Origin: Candidatus Thorarchaeota archaeon
Lineage (GTDB): Archaea > Asgardarchaeota > Thorarchaeia > Thorarchaeales > Thorarchaeaceae
DNA: 64,000 nucleotides
Direction of reading: 5' to 3'
Assembly: GCA_016933575.1 (NCBI GenBank)
Contig: JAFGAR010000088.1
Span: 62,001-126,000 of the forward strand
Shown here one piece after another: positions 55,448 to 63,884 of the stretch; the stretch's first letter is position 1, and every line of letters starts with the position of its first letter. The notes under the pieces are model-generated. The model was given only the letters and a program-made list of their open reading frames with translations. It was not told the DNA's origin and did not search any database. The translations under genes and the position numbers were made by a program.

Positions 55448-56279
55448 TTTTGACCAACCTCCCAATCTCCACAAACAGATTTTCGAATTGTTTTTGCCAG
55501 TTTGGTATCTCTATCACAAATGGAATGCCACGAGAATACAGTTCAGCGATATGCCTATCATAGGGAATTTCCATTAGTATAGGAATTCTATTCTGCTTGC
55601 AAAAGTCTACGACCCCCTCATCACCAATACCAGATCTATTGATGATTACACCAAATGGTATTTTCAATTCTCTCACTACATCAACTGTCATTGATAGATC
55701 ATGGAGCCCAAAAGGAGTTGGTTCTGTGACAAGAACGATAAAATCACTCTCCCTCATAGTTTCAATTACTGGACATGCTGTTCCAGGAGGAGCATCCAGG
55801 ATATTGACTGCCTCAGGGTCAATATGATTCTTCACGGCCTGTATCAGAGTTGTTGCAATTGGTTCTCCAATGGATAGTTCACCATAGAGCAAATTGACGT
55901 TCTCGATTGTTGATTTGTGTATTTGTCCAATAGGTCGTGGAATTTCTGTGATTGCATCTTCGGGGCAGACCAAAGCACAGCCACCACAGGAGTGACACAT
56001 TTCATTATAGACCATTGTTTTGGTCTTTCCTACAAAGATTGCATTGAATTTACAGAATTCTGCACACTTTCCACAGAGAGTGCACTTCTCCTGATTGACT
56101 TGTGGAGTAAGGACTGTTACTGAAGAAGTATGCATGGCAGCAGGATGAAGAAGAGTATGTGCGTTAGGTTCTTCGACATCACAGTCAAAGAGATTTGCGG
56201 TCTTCAATGATAGAGCTAGGTTCACTGCAACAGTAGTTTTTCCGGTACCACCTTTTCCAGATGCAACTGTTATAATCAA
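55437..56279 (-). CDS. MinD-family ATPase with inserted ferredoxin domain (copy 2)
   Basis: Paralogue of the preceding protein, 280 residues: ASGKGGTGKTT, then CTLCGKCAEFC and CHSCGGCALVC, then DAPPGTACP. The two are probably partners in one complex. It is 31 bases downstream of the first NifX-like gene and overlaps copy 1 at its end, so the four genes form one minus-strand operon. Confidence 0.9.
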   Translation of the reverse strand: MIITVASGKGGTGKTTVAVNLALSLKTANLFDCDVEEPNAHTLLHPAAMHTSSVTVLTPQVNQEKCTLCGKCAEFCKFNAIFVGKTKTMVYNEMCHSCGGCALVCPEDAITEIPRPIGQIHKSTIENVNLLYGELSIGEPIATTLIQAVKNHIDPEAVNILDAPPGTACPVIETMRESDFIVLVTEPTPFGLHDLSMTVDVVRELKIPFGVIINRSGIGDEGVVDFCKQNRIPILMEIPYDRHIAELYSRGIPFVIEIPNWQKQFENLFVEIGRLVKNGL

Positions 56280-56310
56280 TATTCTGCACCTTTTCGTGAA
56301 CTAGATAACT

Positions 56311-56682
56311 TCACCTGTGATGTGCATCAGCGCACCCCTCGGTGAGCTCCTCCAACTCATTACGATTATATGCTGCAATCAATTCCTGAACTGAAGCGCT
56401 ATTTGCTCGAAGAACTGCAATATTTTGAGATTGAAAACTCATAATTCCGCGAGGCCCCATTCCTTGAACAATGACTACCTGAGGGGAGTGTTTTAGGACA
56501 TTATCATGAGCGTGACCTTTTCCGCCCGAATGCTCACTACGATTTGGATGTATATTCAAAGCAACAATAGTTCCTTTGTCATCCAGATCAACAATCACAA
56601 AGAATGGAGCCCTTCCGAAATGATCTGATATCATCGTGCCGTTTTGATCAATTGTTGGAACAAGAACTCTTGTTTTCACCAA
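56311..56682 (-). CDS. NifX/NifB-C-terminal-like (dinitrogenase cofactor-type) protein A
   Basis: Protein of 123 residues of the dinitrogenase iron-molybdenum cofactor biosynthesis fold. MISDHFGRAPFFVIVD is the family hallmark, followed by a His-rich loop (GGKGHAHDNVL) and a CADAHHR tail that could bind metal. No nitrogenase genes are in the window, so it need not relate to nitrogen fixation. Overlaps the upstream paralogue by seven bases. Confidence 0.88.
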   Translation of the reverse strand: MVKTRVLVPTIDQNGTMISDHFGRAPFFVIVDLDDKGTIVALNIHPNRSEHSGGKGHAHDNVLKHSPQVVIVQGMGPRGIMSFQSQNIAVLRANSASVQELIAAYNRNELEELTEGCADAHHR

Positions 56683-57149
56683 TTCCCTCCTCCTCTGCGG
56701 CGACCTCGACCACCGCCTCCACGGCCCATTCCACGACCCATTCCCATACCGTATCCACCACCCATTCCTCTTCCTAGACCACCTTGACCTTTTCCAACAT
56801 TGGCAGGACCTGGAGTCTTCAGTTCATCAAGGGAGCCACTCGCATAGCTCTCAATCGCGGACTTTACAGTACCAGAAATACCAACTAGAATCTTGATACT
56901 AGAATCCTCCAGAGCTGGAAAAGCATTAGGACCCACACTTCCAGTTAGAACAGCTTCAACACCCTTAGAAGCAACAATCTGAGCTGCCTGGATTCCTGCT
57001 CCTCCTGAAGCCATTGCAGCCTCATTTGATATTGCTTCGAAGGCATATGTTTCCGAATCTGCAATTATGAAGTAGGAGCACCTACCAAATCGTGGGTCAA
57101 CTGCTGATTCCAGTGTTGGACCTGATGAAGTAACACATATTTTTCCCAT
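56676..57149 (-). CDS. NifX-like protein B with Gly/Met/Arg-rich tail
   Basis: Protein of 157 residues: NifX-like domain with LESAVDPRFGRCSYFIIAD and GPNAFPAL, then from about residue 115 a low-complexity tail of Gly, Met and Arg ending GGGGRGRRRGGGNW. The tail is shared in style with other members found in archaea. First gene of the operon. The ATG at 57149 starts MGKICVTSSG; one three codons earlier is possible. Confidence 0.87.
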   Translation of the reverse strand: MGKICVTSSGPTLESAVDPRFGRCSYFIIADSETYAFEAISNEAAMASGGAGIQAAQIVASKGVEAVLTGSVGPNAFPALEDSSIKILVGISGTVKSAIESYASGSLDELKTPGPANVGKGQGGLGRGMGGGYGMGMGRGMGRGGGGRGRRRGGGNW

Positions 57150-57333
57150 TGTTAACACATCTTGTTATAATGAATCTTGATTCAGATTATATAATGAATC
57201 TGGATTCATAAAAAGTCATCGGTAGTTACGTAAAAATCTCGATTTTTTAAGAATAGAAAGTAGGTCAGATAACAGACTGAAGCGTTTATCTCTTCGTTTG
57301 AAGATAAGAGAACTATCAAAGGAGATGAGTGTC

Positions 57334-58551
57334 ATGGGATTTAGCGTTGGTATTGTTGGAAAACCATCCTCAGGCAAGACTTCATTCACAAATGCTGCAT
57401 GTATGACGGACTTCAAGGTTGGTAGCTATCCATTTACAACAATTGATGCAAATGTTGGAGTGACTCATGTCAGGACTCCATGTGCCTGTAGAGATTTTAA
57501 CGTACAAGACAATCCCAAGAACTCTCTCTGTGTTGATGGTGTCCGCCTAGTCCCAATAAAGCTAATCGATGTTGCAGGTCTCGTGCCAGGTGCTCATGAA
57601 GGAAGAGGAAAGGGAAACCAGTTTCTTGATGATCTAAGACAGGCAGATGTCTTAATTCATATCGTTGATGCGAGCGGATCGCTTGATTCTGAGGGGCAGG
57701 AAGTCGCGGTTGGAAGTCATAATCCTAGTGATGATGTTAAGTTTCTGGAAGATGAACTTGTGGAATGGATGCTAGGTATAGTGAAGAAAGACTGGCGAAG
57801 AATGACAGGACGCATTCGGTCTGAAGGAGCCAAGTTGGAGGAACTTCTCCTTGAGAAACTATCAGGATTAAACATAACAAGAGCTCATATTCTAAAGGCT
57901 CTGAGAGCATCAGAGTTGAAATCTGAGGCTGCAGATAAGTGGACTGATGATGAAACACGAGAGTTTGTTAAGATGTTACAGAAAGTTGCTAAACCTATCA
58001 TCATAGCAGCTAATAAAATTGATCGACCAGGCGCTGAGGAGAATTTCAAACGGCTTCAAGATGAATTCTCAGATTATCTAATAGTTCCTGTGACTGCACT
58101 TGCTGAGAAGATACTGAAGGACCTTGATAAACGAGGAGTAATCAAATACATTCCTGGAAATGATGATTTTGAGATTGTACAACAAGATAACTTGAGTAAA
58201 GAAGAAATTACTCAACTAGAGAAACTAAAAGAACATATTTTGAGGAAATATGGGGGTACAGGAGTTCAAAACATATTGAACAAGGCAGTCTTCGACTTCC
58301 TTCACATGATTACAATATATCCAGTTCATGACGCTCATTCATTGACGGATAGTGATGGTAACGTACTTCCTGATGTGTATCTAATTCCAGAGGGTACTAC
58401 TGCAAAGGAGTTTGCTGGATACATACACTCGGACCTAATGGACTCGTTCGTCCATGGTGTTGATGCAAGAACAAAGATGCGAATCTCTGATAAGCACATT
58501 CTCAAGGACCGTGACGTTATTCGCATTGTTAGTGCAAAGGGACAGAAATGA
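57334..58551 (+). CDS. ychF: Obg-family GTPase YchF (Ola1-like)
   Basis: Ribosome-associated P-loop NTPase of 405 residues. Walker A GKPSSGKTS, switch LIDVAGLVPGAHEGRGKGNQ, G4 AANKIDRPG and a TGS-type C-terminal domain (GVDARTKMRISDKHIL). The ATG at 57334 has GGAG nine bases upstream; longer frames are weaker. Monocistronic, between the NifX cluster and an unknown gene. Confidence 0.95.
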   Translation: MGFSVGIVGKPSSGKTSFTNAACMTDFKVGSYPFTTIDANVGVTHVRTPCACRDFNVQDNPKNSLCVDGVRLVPIKLIDVAGLVPGAHEGRGKGNQFLDDLRQADVLIHIVDASGSLDSEGQEVAVGSHNPSDDVKFLEDELVEWMLGIVKKDWRRMTGRIRSEGAKLEELLLEKLSGLNITRAHILKALRASELKSEAADKWTDDETREFVKMLQKVAKPIIIAANKIDRPGAEENFKRLQDEFSDYLIVPVTALAEKILKDLDKRGVIKYIPGNDDFEIVQQDNLSKEEITQLEKLKEHILRKYGGTGVQNILNKAVFDFLHMITIYPVHDAHSLTDSDGNVLPDVYLIPEGTTAKEFAGYIHSDLMDSFVHGVDARTKMRISDKHILKDRDVIRIVSAKGQK

Positions 58552-58765
58552 AAAGGTATCATAATATTGGATGATATCCAAAGATAGGTAGTGATTGTTG
58601 GGACTATTTATCCTCATAGTGTGATTCGTATATGGGGCTCTGTTCTGTGATGTTTCTTCCTCTTAAAATAACTCGAAGATGACACATTCTTAGCTATATA
58701 CGATTCTCCGATGTCAGTATGTTAGAAGAGTGAAAGAGATAGAATACTGGTGAATAATATTGGAG

Positions 58766-59197
58766 ATGTACAAGACTCTGGAAGATGCAAGAACATTTGG
58801 TATGCGTCTAGGTTGCTATGGTCAGTATCCAACGATTTACAAACGAGGAGTCAATGAATACATCCTTGTAGAAAAAGGGGAATGGCCACCAACTAATTCT
58901 TGGCCATTCCTCAAGTGGGATGGAAATGATTGGGTTCCAGTTCTAGCTAAACTTGATACATTAGAGCATGCCCAAGAGGCCTCTTGTTTGTTTGCACTCT
59001 TGGGTCATGAACCAATCATTGTTGAGTTTCCAGGAATATCCTTTGATCTCTTCTTTAGGGAAGCCCATATACCCACAGGAGCATGGATAATTAGCGAGAT
59101 AAATGCCAACTATTCGATTAAGTACCTAAAACCTCCAGATATTGATTCAGAGGAGGAAGAGTCTGAAATCATCGAGATTGAGATGGAGTCTGTCTAA
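58766..59197 (+). CDS. Protein of unknown function with acidic tail
   Basis: Protein of about 143 residues, aromatic-rich core (GEWPPTNSWPFLKWDGNDW) and glutamate-rich C terminus (DSEEEESEIIEIEMESV). No family recognised. A TTG two codons earlier is an alternative start. It converges on the flavin-reductase gene, seven bases away. Confidence 0.6.
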   Translation: MYKTLEDARTFGMRLGCYGQYPTIYKRGVNEYILVEKGEWPPTNSWPFLKWDGNDWVPVLAKLDTLEHAQEASCLFALLGHEPIIVEFPGISFDLFFREAHIPTGAWIISEINANYSIKYLKPPDIDSEEEESEIIEIEMESV

Positions 59198-59203
59198 ATC
59201 TAC

Positions 59204-59740
59204 TCAATGAAGTTTGGAACCAAGCGTCCAATATTCTCCATTAAGAGGAATATATGTGAAGAGATTGGCCTTTGATACATCAAGCTTTTCATGTTCGCCT
59301 AGAACAGATTCATCAATATGAACAGAAACAACATCTCCAATGAATAGATCGTGTGCCCCAAGAGGAATGATGTCCCTAATTTTGCATTCAATGTTAATTG
59401 GACATTCCTTGATCATTGGAGCATTGACTTTAGATGCTGGTTCTACAGTAAAACCGCACTCTGCAAACTTATCATAATTTCTGCCAGATTTTGTACCTGC
59501 AAAAACGGTACCGTCGATCTGAGTGGCTGATGGAATATTCAAAACAAATTCTCCTGCCTCTTTGACAAGGTCGTAACTATAACGTTCAGAACGTATCCCA
59601 ACAACCACTGTGGGGGGATTACTGCAAACATTCGCAGCCCATGATAATGTGATTATATTCGGTCTTTCAGGCCCAGATATGCTTAGTAATACAACAGGAC
59701 AGGGGACAAGTGCAGTAGTGGGTTTGAGTTCTCGTTTCAT
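59204..59740 (-). CDS. Flavin reductase/flavoredoxin-family FMN protein
   Basis: FMN-binding split-barrel protein of 178 residues. NIITLSWAANVCSNPPTVVV and the later GRNYDKFAECGF resemble flavoredoxins. Likely an electron carrier or NAD(P)H:FMN reductase. Monocistronic. Confidence 0.85.
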   Translation of the reverse strand: MKRELKPTTALVPCPVVLLSISGPERPNIITLSWAANVCSNPPTVVVGIRSERYSYDLVKEAGEFVLNIPSATQIDGTVFAGTKSGRNYDKFAECGFTVEPASKVNAPMIKECPINIECKIRDIIPLGAHDLFIGDVVSVHIDESVLGEHEKLDVSKANLFTYIPLNGEYWTLGSKLH

Positions 59741-59841
59741 ATTCTTACTTGGAATATACCATGTAAAGAAAATGTCGATGTCACCAAGTTTAAGTCAAAG
59801 CTATGAAACGCTCTGCCCATCTCACCTTGTGGGGTATGACA

Positions 59842-60753
59842 ATGAAGCGCGTATTAATTGCAGATCCAATTGAAGAGTCAGCTGTGGCTAAGTTAAAAGC
59901 TGCAGGACTAGAAATTGTCTTGAGAAATGCTGAAAAAGATGGACCTATTGAAAAACAAATCAAGGGCTTTGACTGCGTTGTAGTAAGAAGTGCTACTAAG
60001 ATTACTAAAGAGGTAATTGATGCTGCAGACAAACTCAAGCTTGTTGTCAGAGCAGGCGTCGGTCTAGATAATGTGGATAAGAAGGCAGCCGATGCAAAGG
60101 GAGTGATTGTCCAGAATACTCCTGAGGCGCCATCAGTCTCTGTTGCAGAGATGGTCTTTTCTCTCATGTTTGCACTTGCCAGAAATGTCACTCGAGCAGA
60201 CAGTTCGATGAAGAATGAACGCTGGGAGAAGAAGAAACTCAGTGGGACTGAGCTCTGGCAGAAGACTATTGGGATTGTCGGCTTTGGAAGAATCGGTTGG
60301 GAAGTAGGAAAGAGAGCCAAAGCATTTGGCATGAATGTTCTTGTATACGATGTAATCGACATTGCTAAGGCATGTAAAGAGATTGGAGCAGAGAAGGCTG
60401 ATTTGAAGACTATTATTGAGAGAGCTGATTACATTACTCTTCATGTACCCCTAATACCTCAGACTAAGGGAATGATTGGAGCTAATGAACTCAAGAGAAT
60501 GAAAAAGACTGCTTTCATCATCAATACGGCGCGCGGAGGCGTCATTGATGAGATGGCTCTTCTTGATGCATTGGATACGGGTGAAATTGCGGGTGCAGGA
60601 CTCGATGTCTTTGAAAGTGAGCCACCCACAGACTGGCATTTGGTGAAACATCCAAAGGTTGTTGCAACCCCGCACTTGGCTTCCTCAACCGAAGAGGGAC
60701 AAGTTCGAGTTGGAGAACTCACTGTTCAGAAAGTCATTGATGGACTCAAGTAA
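59842..60753 (+). CDS. serA: D-3-phosphoglycerate dehydrogenase-like (SerA family, no ACT domain)
   Basis: 2-hydroxyacid dehydrogenase of 303 residues. NAD motif GIVGFGRIGWEVG, active-site Arg in INTARGGVIDE, Glu in DVFESEPP and His in VATPHLAS. The length equals the catalytic core without the ACT regulatory domain, so it could be a short SerA or another hydroxyacid dehydrogenase. The ATG at 59842 follows GTGGGG by eight bases. Confidence 0.88.
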   Translation: MKRVLIADPIEESAVAKLKAAGLEIVLRNAEKDGPIEKQIKGFDCVVVRSATKITKEVIDAADKLKLVVRAGVGLDNVDKKAADAKGVIVQNTPEAPSVSVAEMVFSLMFALARNVTRADSSMKNERWEKKKLSGTELWQKTIGIVGFGRIGWEVGKRAKAFGMNVLVYDVIDIAKACKEIGAEKADLKTIIERADYITLHVPLIPQTKGMIGANELKRMKKTAFIINTARGGVIDEMALLDALDTGEIAGAGLDVFESEPPTDWHLVKHPKVVATPHLASSTEEGQVRVGELTVQKVIDGLK

Positions 60754-60784
60754 TTCGTATCAAAGAAGAGACAAAACGTTACAT

Positions 60785-60792
60785 CTTTAAGC
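60785..60792 (+). promoter_or_regulatory. Candidate TATA box of the eL15 operon
   Basis: CTTTAAGC, predicting a start near 60813-60817, exactly at a strong hairpin. The eL15 leader would then be about 125 bases. Confidence 0.4.
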
Positions 60793-60812
60793 AATTTTTC
60801 TCGATGAGGTCT

Positions 60813-60867
60813 TGGTCCAGCATCGTGCTGGACCAGACCATTCCTTTGTATTGGCGGATACGTCCGC
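60813..60867 (+). promoter_or_regulatory. Two strong hairpins in the eL15 leader
   Basis: TGGTCCAGCA (60813-60822) pairs perfectly with TGCTGGACCA (60826-60835) over a TCG loop; GCGGA (60854-60858) pairs with TCCGC (60863-60867) over a TACG tetraloop. They could terminate serA transcription or act as a regulatory leader of eL15. Confidence 0.5.
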
Positions 60868-60938
60868 ACGGGATGTGGCCTATAATGGCTGAACCACAAA
60901 CAAAGCGAATCTATAACGGCAAAGGATGGAAATAGACA

Positions 60939-61523
60939 ATGCCAACGGCATACAAGTATATGAATGACACCTGGTTAGGTGAACAGAAGGAACGTACTGA
61001 AATTATTAGAAACCGCCTGATAGTTTGGAGAAAACAAGGCACTATGGTAAAGCTCGATAGACCAACCAGACTTGGTCGAGCTCGATCATTAGGATATAAG
61101 GCAAAACAAGGCTATGTTGTTGTCCGGATAAAGACTGGACGTGGCCCTCGAGAGAAACCAAGACCACGGAGTGGTAGAAAACCAAGAAGCCTAGGTGTTG
61201 TAAAATACACCCCTCAGAAATCAAGGAGATGGATAGCAGAGGAACGTGTGGCTAGGAAATATCCAAACCTCCGTGTTTTGAACTCATATTGGGTTGGAGA
61301 TGATCATAAGTGGATCTGGCATGAAGTAATTCTAGTAGATCCCAGTCATCCGGTGATATACAATGATTCGAATATCAACTGGATTTGCGACCCGACTCAT
61401 AAGGGGCGAGACAGCAGAGGTCTCACATCTGCAGGCAAGAAGAGCAGAGGGCTCCGGCATAAGGGACGAGGTGCTGAGAAGGTCAGACCGTCTCTAGGTG
61501 CAAAAGGAAATGTCGCGAAATAG
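60939..61523 (+). CDS. rpl15e: Ribosomal protein eL15
   Basis: Large-subunit protein of 194 residues, start MPTAYKYMNDTWLGEQKE, with RPTRLGRARSLGYKAKQGYV and HKGRDSRGLTSAGKKSRG. It heads a run with exosome-linked and RNase P protein genes, as in many archaea. Confidence 0.97.
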   Translation: MPTAYKYMNDTWLGEQKERTEIIRNRLIVWRKQGTMVKLDRPTRLGRARSLGYKAKQGYVVVRIKTGRGPREKPRPRSGRKPRSLGVVKYTPQKSRRWIAEERVARKYPNLRVLNSYWVGDDHKWIWHEVILVDPSHPVIYNDSNINWICDPTHKGRDSRGLTSAGKKSRGLRHKGRGAEKVRPSLGAKGNVAK

Positions 61524-61552
61524 TTAAGATTCGCGTTCCGGAGGGAGCGGCT

Positions 61553-62017
61553 ATGCCGTTCATAACTAGAATCGAAGCCCGGGCATATGCTCGGGCTACA
61601 GAGATTTTGGAGAGGGTCACTTCATCTGTATTAGCACTATTCCCTGAAGATGTAAAATCGAGGGTGAAACTCTCAACAATCAATGCAGAAGGACTTGTAG
61701 GTGACATGATTTCTATTATCACTGCAGTGTTTGAAAACAAAGATAGTTGTGTTGCAGTTTTTGATTACATATTTAGCCAACTGGATAAAATGAGTCGACG
61801 AGCATTGCAGATATCATTAGAACTTAGAGTCGATGAACACTGTGTCTTGTTTCTTAGATTTGATAAGCAAGCGGCGTTCCTAGGTAAGATAAGACTGATT
61901 GATGAACCAGATGTCATCAGTGTTAGATTTCACTTCATGGAATATCCGAGGTGTGAACGGAATGATGCCATACTCTTTATTGAAGAGAGACTTCAGATTG
62001 CTGGAGGCTTAGATTGA
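61553..62017 (+). CDS. Predicted exosome-associated RNA-binding protein (COG1325)
   Basis: Protein of 154 residues starting MPFITRIEARAYARATEILE, as in the archaeal COG1325 family found in the exosome/RNase P superoperon. Exact function is not established. Its TGA overlaps the next ATG (TGATG). Confidence 0.82.
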   Translation: MPFITRIEARAYARATEILERVTSSVLALFPEDVKSRVKLSTINAEGLVGDMISIITAVFENKDSCVAVFDYIFSQLDKMSRRALQISLELRVDEHCVLFLRFDKQAAFLGKIRLIDEPDVISVRFHFMEYPRCERNDAILFIEERLQIAGGLD

Positions 62018-62706
62018 TGGCTATCGATATTGGTGTGATTGCTACGGACTTGACGAGAATCGAGCCGATTGGGAGGATGGCACACCAGTTCGGATATGAG
62101 GGGATCTGTGTTTCGAATCAGACAAACGGTCTCGTAAAGAGAACTCCTGAAGGTATTGCAATATATCAACGAGCAAATCTGTCGGGAAAAGGGATTGGTT
62201 CGATAAGAAAACAGATAGAAAATACTCGGAAACATACAATATTGCTTTCAGTTCAGTTGGGTTCAATAGAACTAACGAATTGGGTTGTGGAGGACCAGAG
62301 AGTTGATATCCTTACTGTAGATCCAGCTCGAGATAGCCACCTGCGTGATTCAACAGCTCATATTGCAGCAATGGCATCAACCTTTCTTGAGATTCAGTTT
62401 GCACCGCTCCTTCAGACAAACGGGCTAAATCGTTCAAAGATTCTAAAGATCTATCGCGAAGCAGTTTCAGTTGCAGTTACAGCAGGAATGGGTGTAATCA
62501 TATCAAGTGGAGCGTCTCAACCAATAGAACTTCGTTCGCCAATAGCGATGATACACATTGGAATGTTACTGGGATTAGATAGGACAGATGCTGAAAAGGC
62601 AATACAAGAATATCCTGCAACAATCATTGAGCGAAATATGAAGAAACTGGATTCCGATTTAGTACAGACAGGTGTCGAAATTCTTCGGAGAGGCGAGGAG
62701 ATGTGA
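62017..62706 (+). CDS. rnp3: RNase P protein Rpp30 (Rnp3)
   Basis: TIM-barrel RNase P subunit of 229 residues. RDSHLRDSTAHIAAMASTFLE and GMGVIISSGASQPIELRSP are typical. With Pop5 it forms a subcomplex that activates RNase P RNA in tRNA 5' processing. Start at ATG 62017 (TGATG); end overlaps Pop5. Confidence 0.93.
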   Translation: MAIDIGVIATDLTRIEPIGRMAHQFGYEGICVSNQTNGLVKRTPEGIAIYQRANLSGKGIGSIRKQIENTRKHTILLSVQLGSIELTNWVVEDQRVDILTVDPARDSHLRDSTAHIAAMASTFLEIQFAPLLQTNGLNRSKILKIYREAVSVAVTAGMGVIISSGASQPIELRSPIAMIHIGMLLGLDRTDAEKAIQEYPATIIERNMKKLDSDLVQTGVEILRRGEEM

Positions 62707-63032
62707 GAAAGAACCGGCGTAGATACCTTCTGTTTCAACTGCACAGAGAGGGTCCATCTTTTCAGGAGAGAATGCTGAATCAAGCACTTTGGAAGAGTCT
62801 GCTTTCGTTATATGGTGAGATTCACGCAGCGGACTCACGACTGTATCTTGTTTTTTATGATTGTGAATCAGGAGTTGGTGTTCTTCAATGCAACTTATTT
62901 GCTTTGCAGGAAGTGATTACAGCAGCTGTTATGATTGGTGCAATTGAAGGAACATCTGTAAGTTTTGAGCCAAAAAGGACTTCAGGTACAATTAAGGGAC
63001 TAAGGTATCCTATTCCGAAACGTGTATCGTGA
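62703..63032 (+). CDS. rnp2: RNase P protein Pop5 (Rnp2)
   Basis: RNase P subunit of 109 residues. KNRRRYLLFQLHREG at the start and LVFYDCESGVGVLQCN in the middle fit Pop5. GTG start inside the rnp3 stop (ATGTGA). In many archaea the proteasome alpha gene follows; here the convergent JAMM gene overlaps its end by 23 bases. Confidence 0.92.
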   Translation: MRKNRRRYLLFQLHREGPSFQERMLNQALWKSLLSLYGEIHAADSRLYLVFYDCESGVGVLQCNLFALQEVITAAVMIGAIEGTSVSFEPKRTSGTIKGLRYPIPKRVS

Positions 63033-63429
63033 TTGAAACCACATCATCATTCTCTAGTATGTACGCCTTAGTAACCCAAGTCCCCGTTGTCTTTGATGAA
63101 ACAAGCCAAACGACCGGGTTAAGTCGCATATTACGTTGATCTCTCTTTGAAGGATATGCTGGAGCAGGATGCGAATGAAATATCCCTACTAATGACTCTC
63201 CCAATTCCTCAGCTTTGATGAGAAGCCTATATTGATCTTCTGGATTAATTGTAAAAGATGTTTGCTTGTTCTCGGATTCATTTTGCATAGGTTCGATGCG
63301 GTTAACAAAGATAGAATTGTCTGAAATTGTACCAAAAAGCAAAGCTGCAGCCTCAAGGGGAAAAGATGCCGCCGCATGTTTCTCAAGATCTAGCATAGCC
63401 ATCTTGGTAATGTGAAGATAATGAGCCAT
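63010..63429 (-). CDS. JAMM/MPN+ metalloprotease
   Basis: JAB1/MPN+ protein of 139 residues. Zinc motif complete: Glu in SFPLEAAALLFG, and HSHPAPAYPSKRD (His-x-His, Ser, Asp). Single-domain archaeal JAMMs remove ubiquitin-like SAMPs from targets or process MoaD/ThiS-like proteins. ATG overlaps the Lrp stop (TGATG), so it is coupled to the regulator. Its likely partner is a ubiquitin-like protein, such as the sulfur carrier for Ncs6, not found in this window. Confidence 0.92.
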   Translation of the reverse strand: MAHYLHITKMAMLDLEKHAAASFPLEAAALLFGTISDNSIFVNRIEPMQNESENKQTSFTINPEDQYRLLIKAEELGESLVGIFHSHPAPAYPSKRDQRNMRLNPVVWLVSSKTTGTWVTKAYILENDDVVSITIHVSE

Positions 63430-63884
63430 CAAGATGCACCAGGATCAGAGAGAGCAGATTTAATCTCCTCTAAAATTATGCAAGTTTCTGCATCTCCAAC
63501 GCCTTGGATTCCGCCCAGACGTTTCTCGAGAAACATTCTAAGTTCAGATAAATCATCTACTGTGACCATCATAATAAGGCCACAGGCACCATCAAGAAAA
63601 TAGGCTTCATCGACTTCTTTGAATGCTCTCAGTTTCTTAGAAATAAGAGTGGCTTCTTTCATTGCGGTCTTCACGCGGATAATTGCTCGGATCCGTTTGC
63701 CAATCTTCATGGGATCAAGGACTACTGTGAAACGCTTGATATATCCCTCATCTTTTAGACGCTTTACACGACGTCTAATGGTTACTTCAGTCCTCTCAAC
63801 TGCTTTGGCAATGTCACTGTAGGATTGTCTTCCATCCTCTTGAAGCATAGCAATTATCTTAGAATCAATATCATCCAATTTCAT
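63429..63884 (-). CDS. Lrp/AsnC-family regulator
   Basis: Protein of 151 residues. HTH at about 18-45 (YSDIAKAVERTEVTIRRRVK) and an RAM-like ligand domain. The ATG at 63884 has GAGG nine bases upstream; a longer frame to 63941 is possible. It is translationally coupled to the JAMM gene and may control it. Confidence 0.9.
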   Translation of the reverse strand: MKLDDIDSKIIAMLQEDGRQSYSDIAKAVERTEVTIRRRVKRLKDEGYIKRFTVVLDPMKIGKRIRAIIRVKTAMKEATLISKKLRAFKEVDEAYFLDGACGLIMMVTVDDLSELRMFLEKRLGGIQGVGDAETCIILEEIKSALSDPGAS

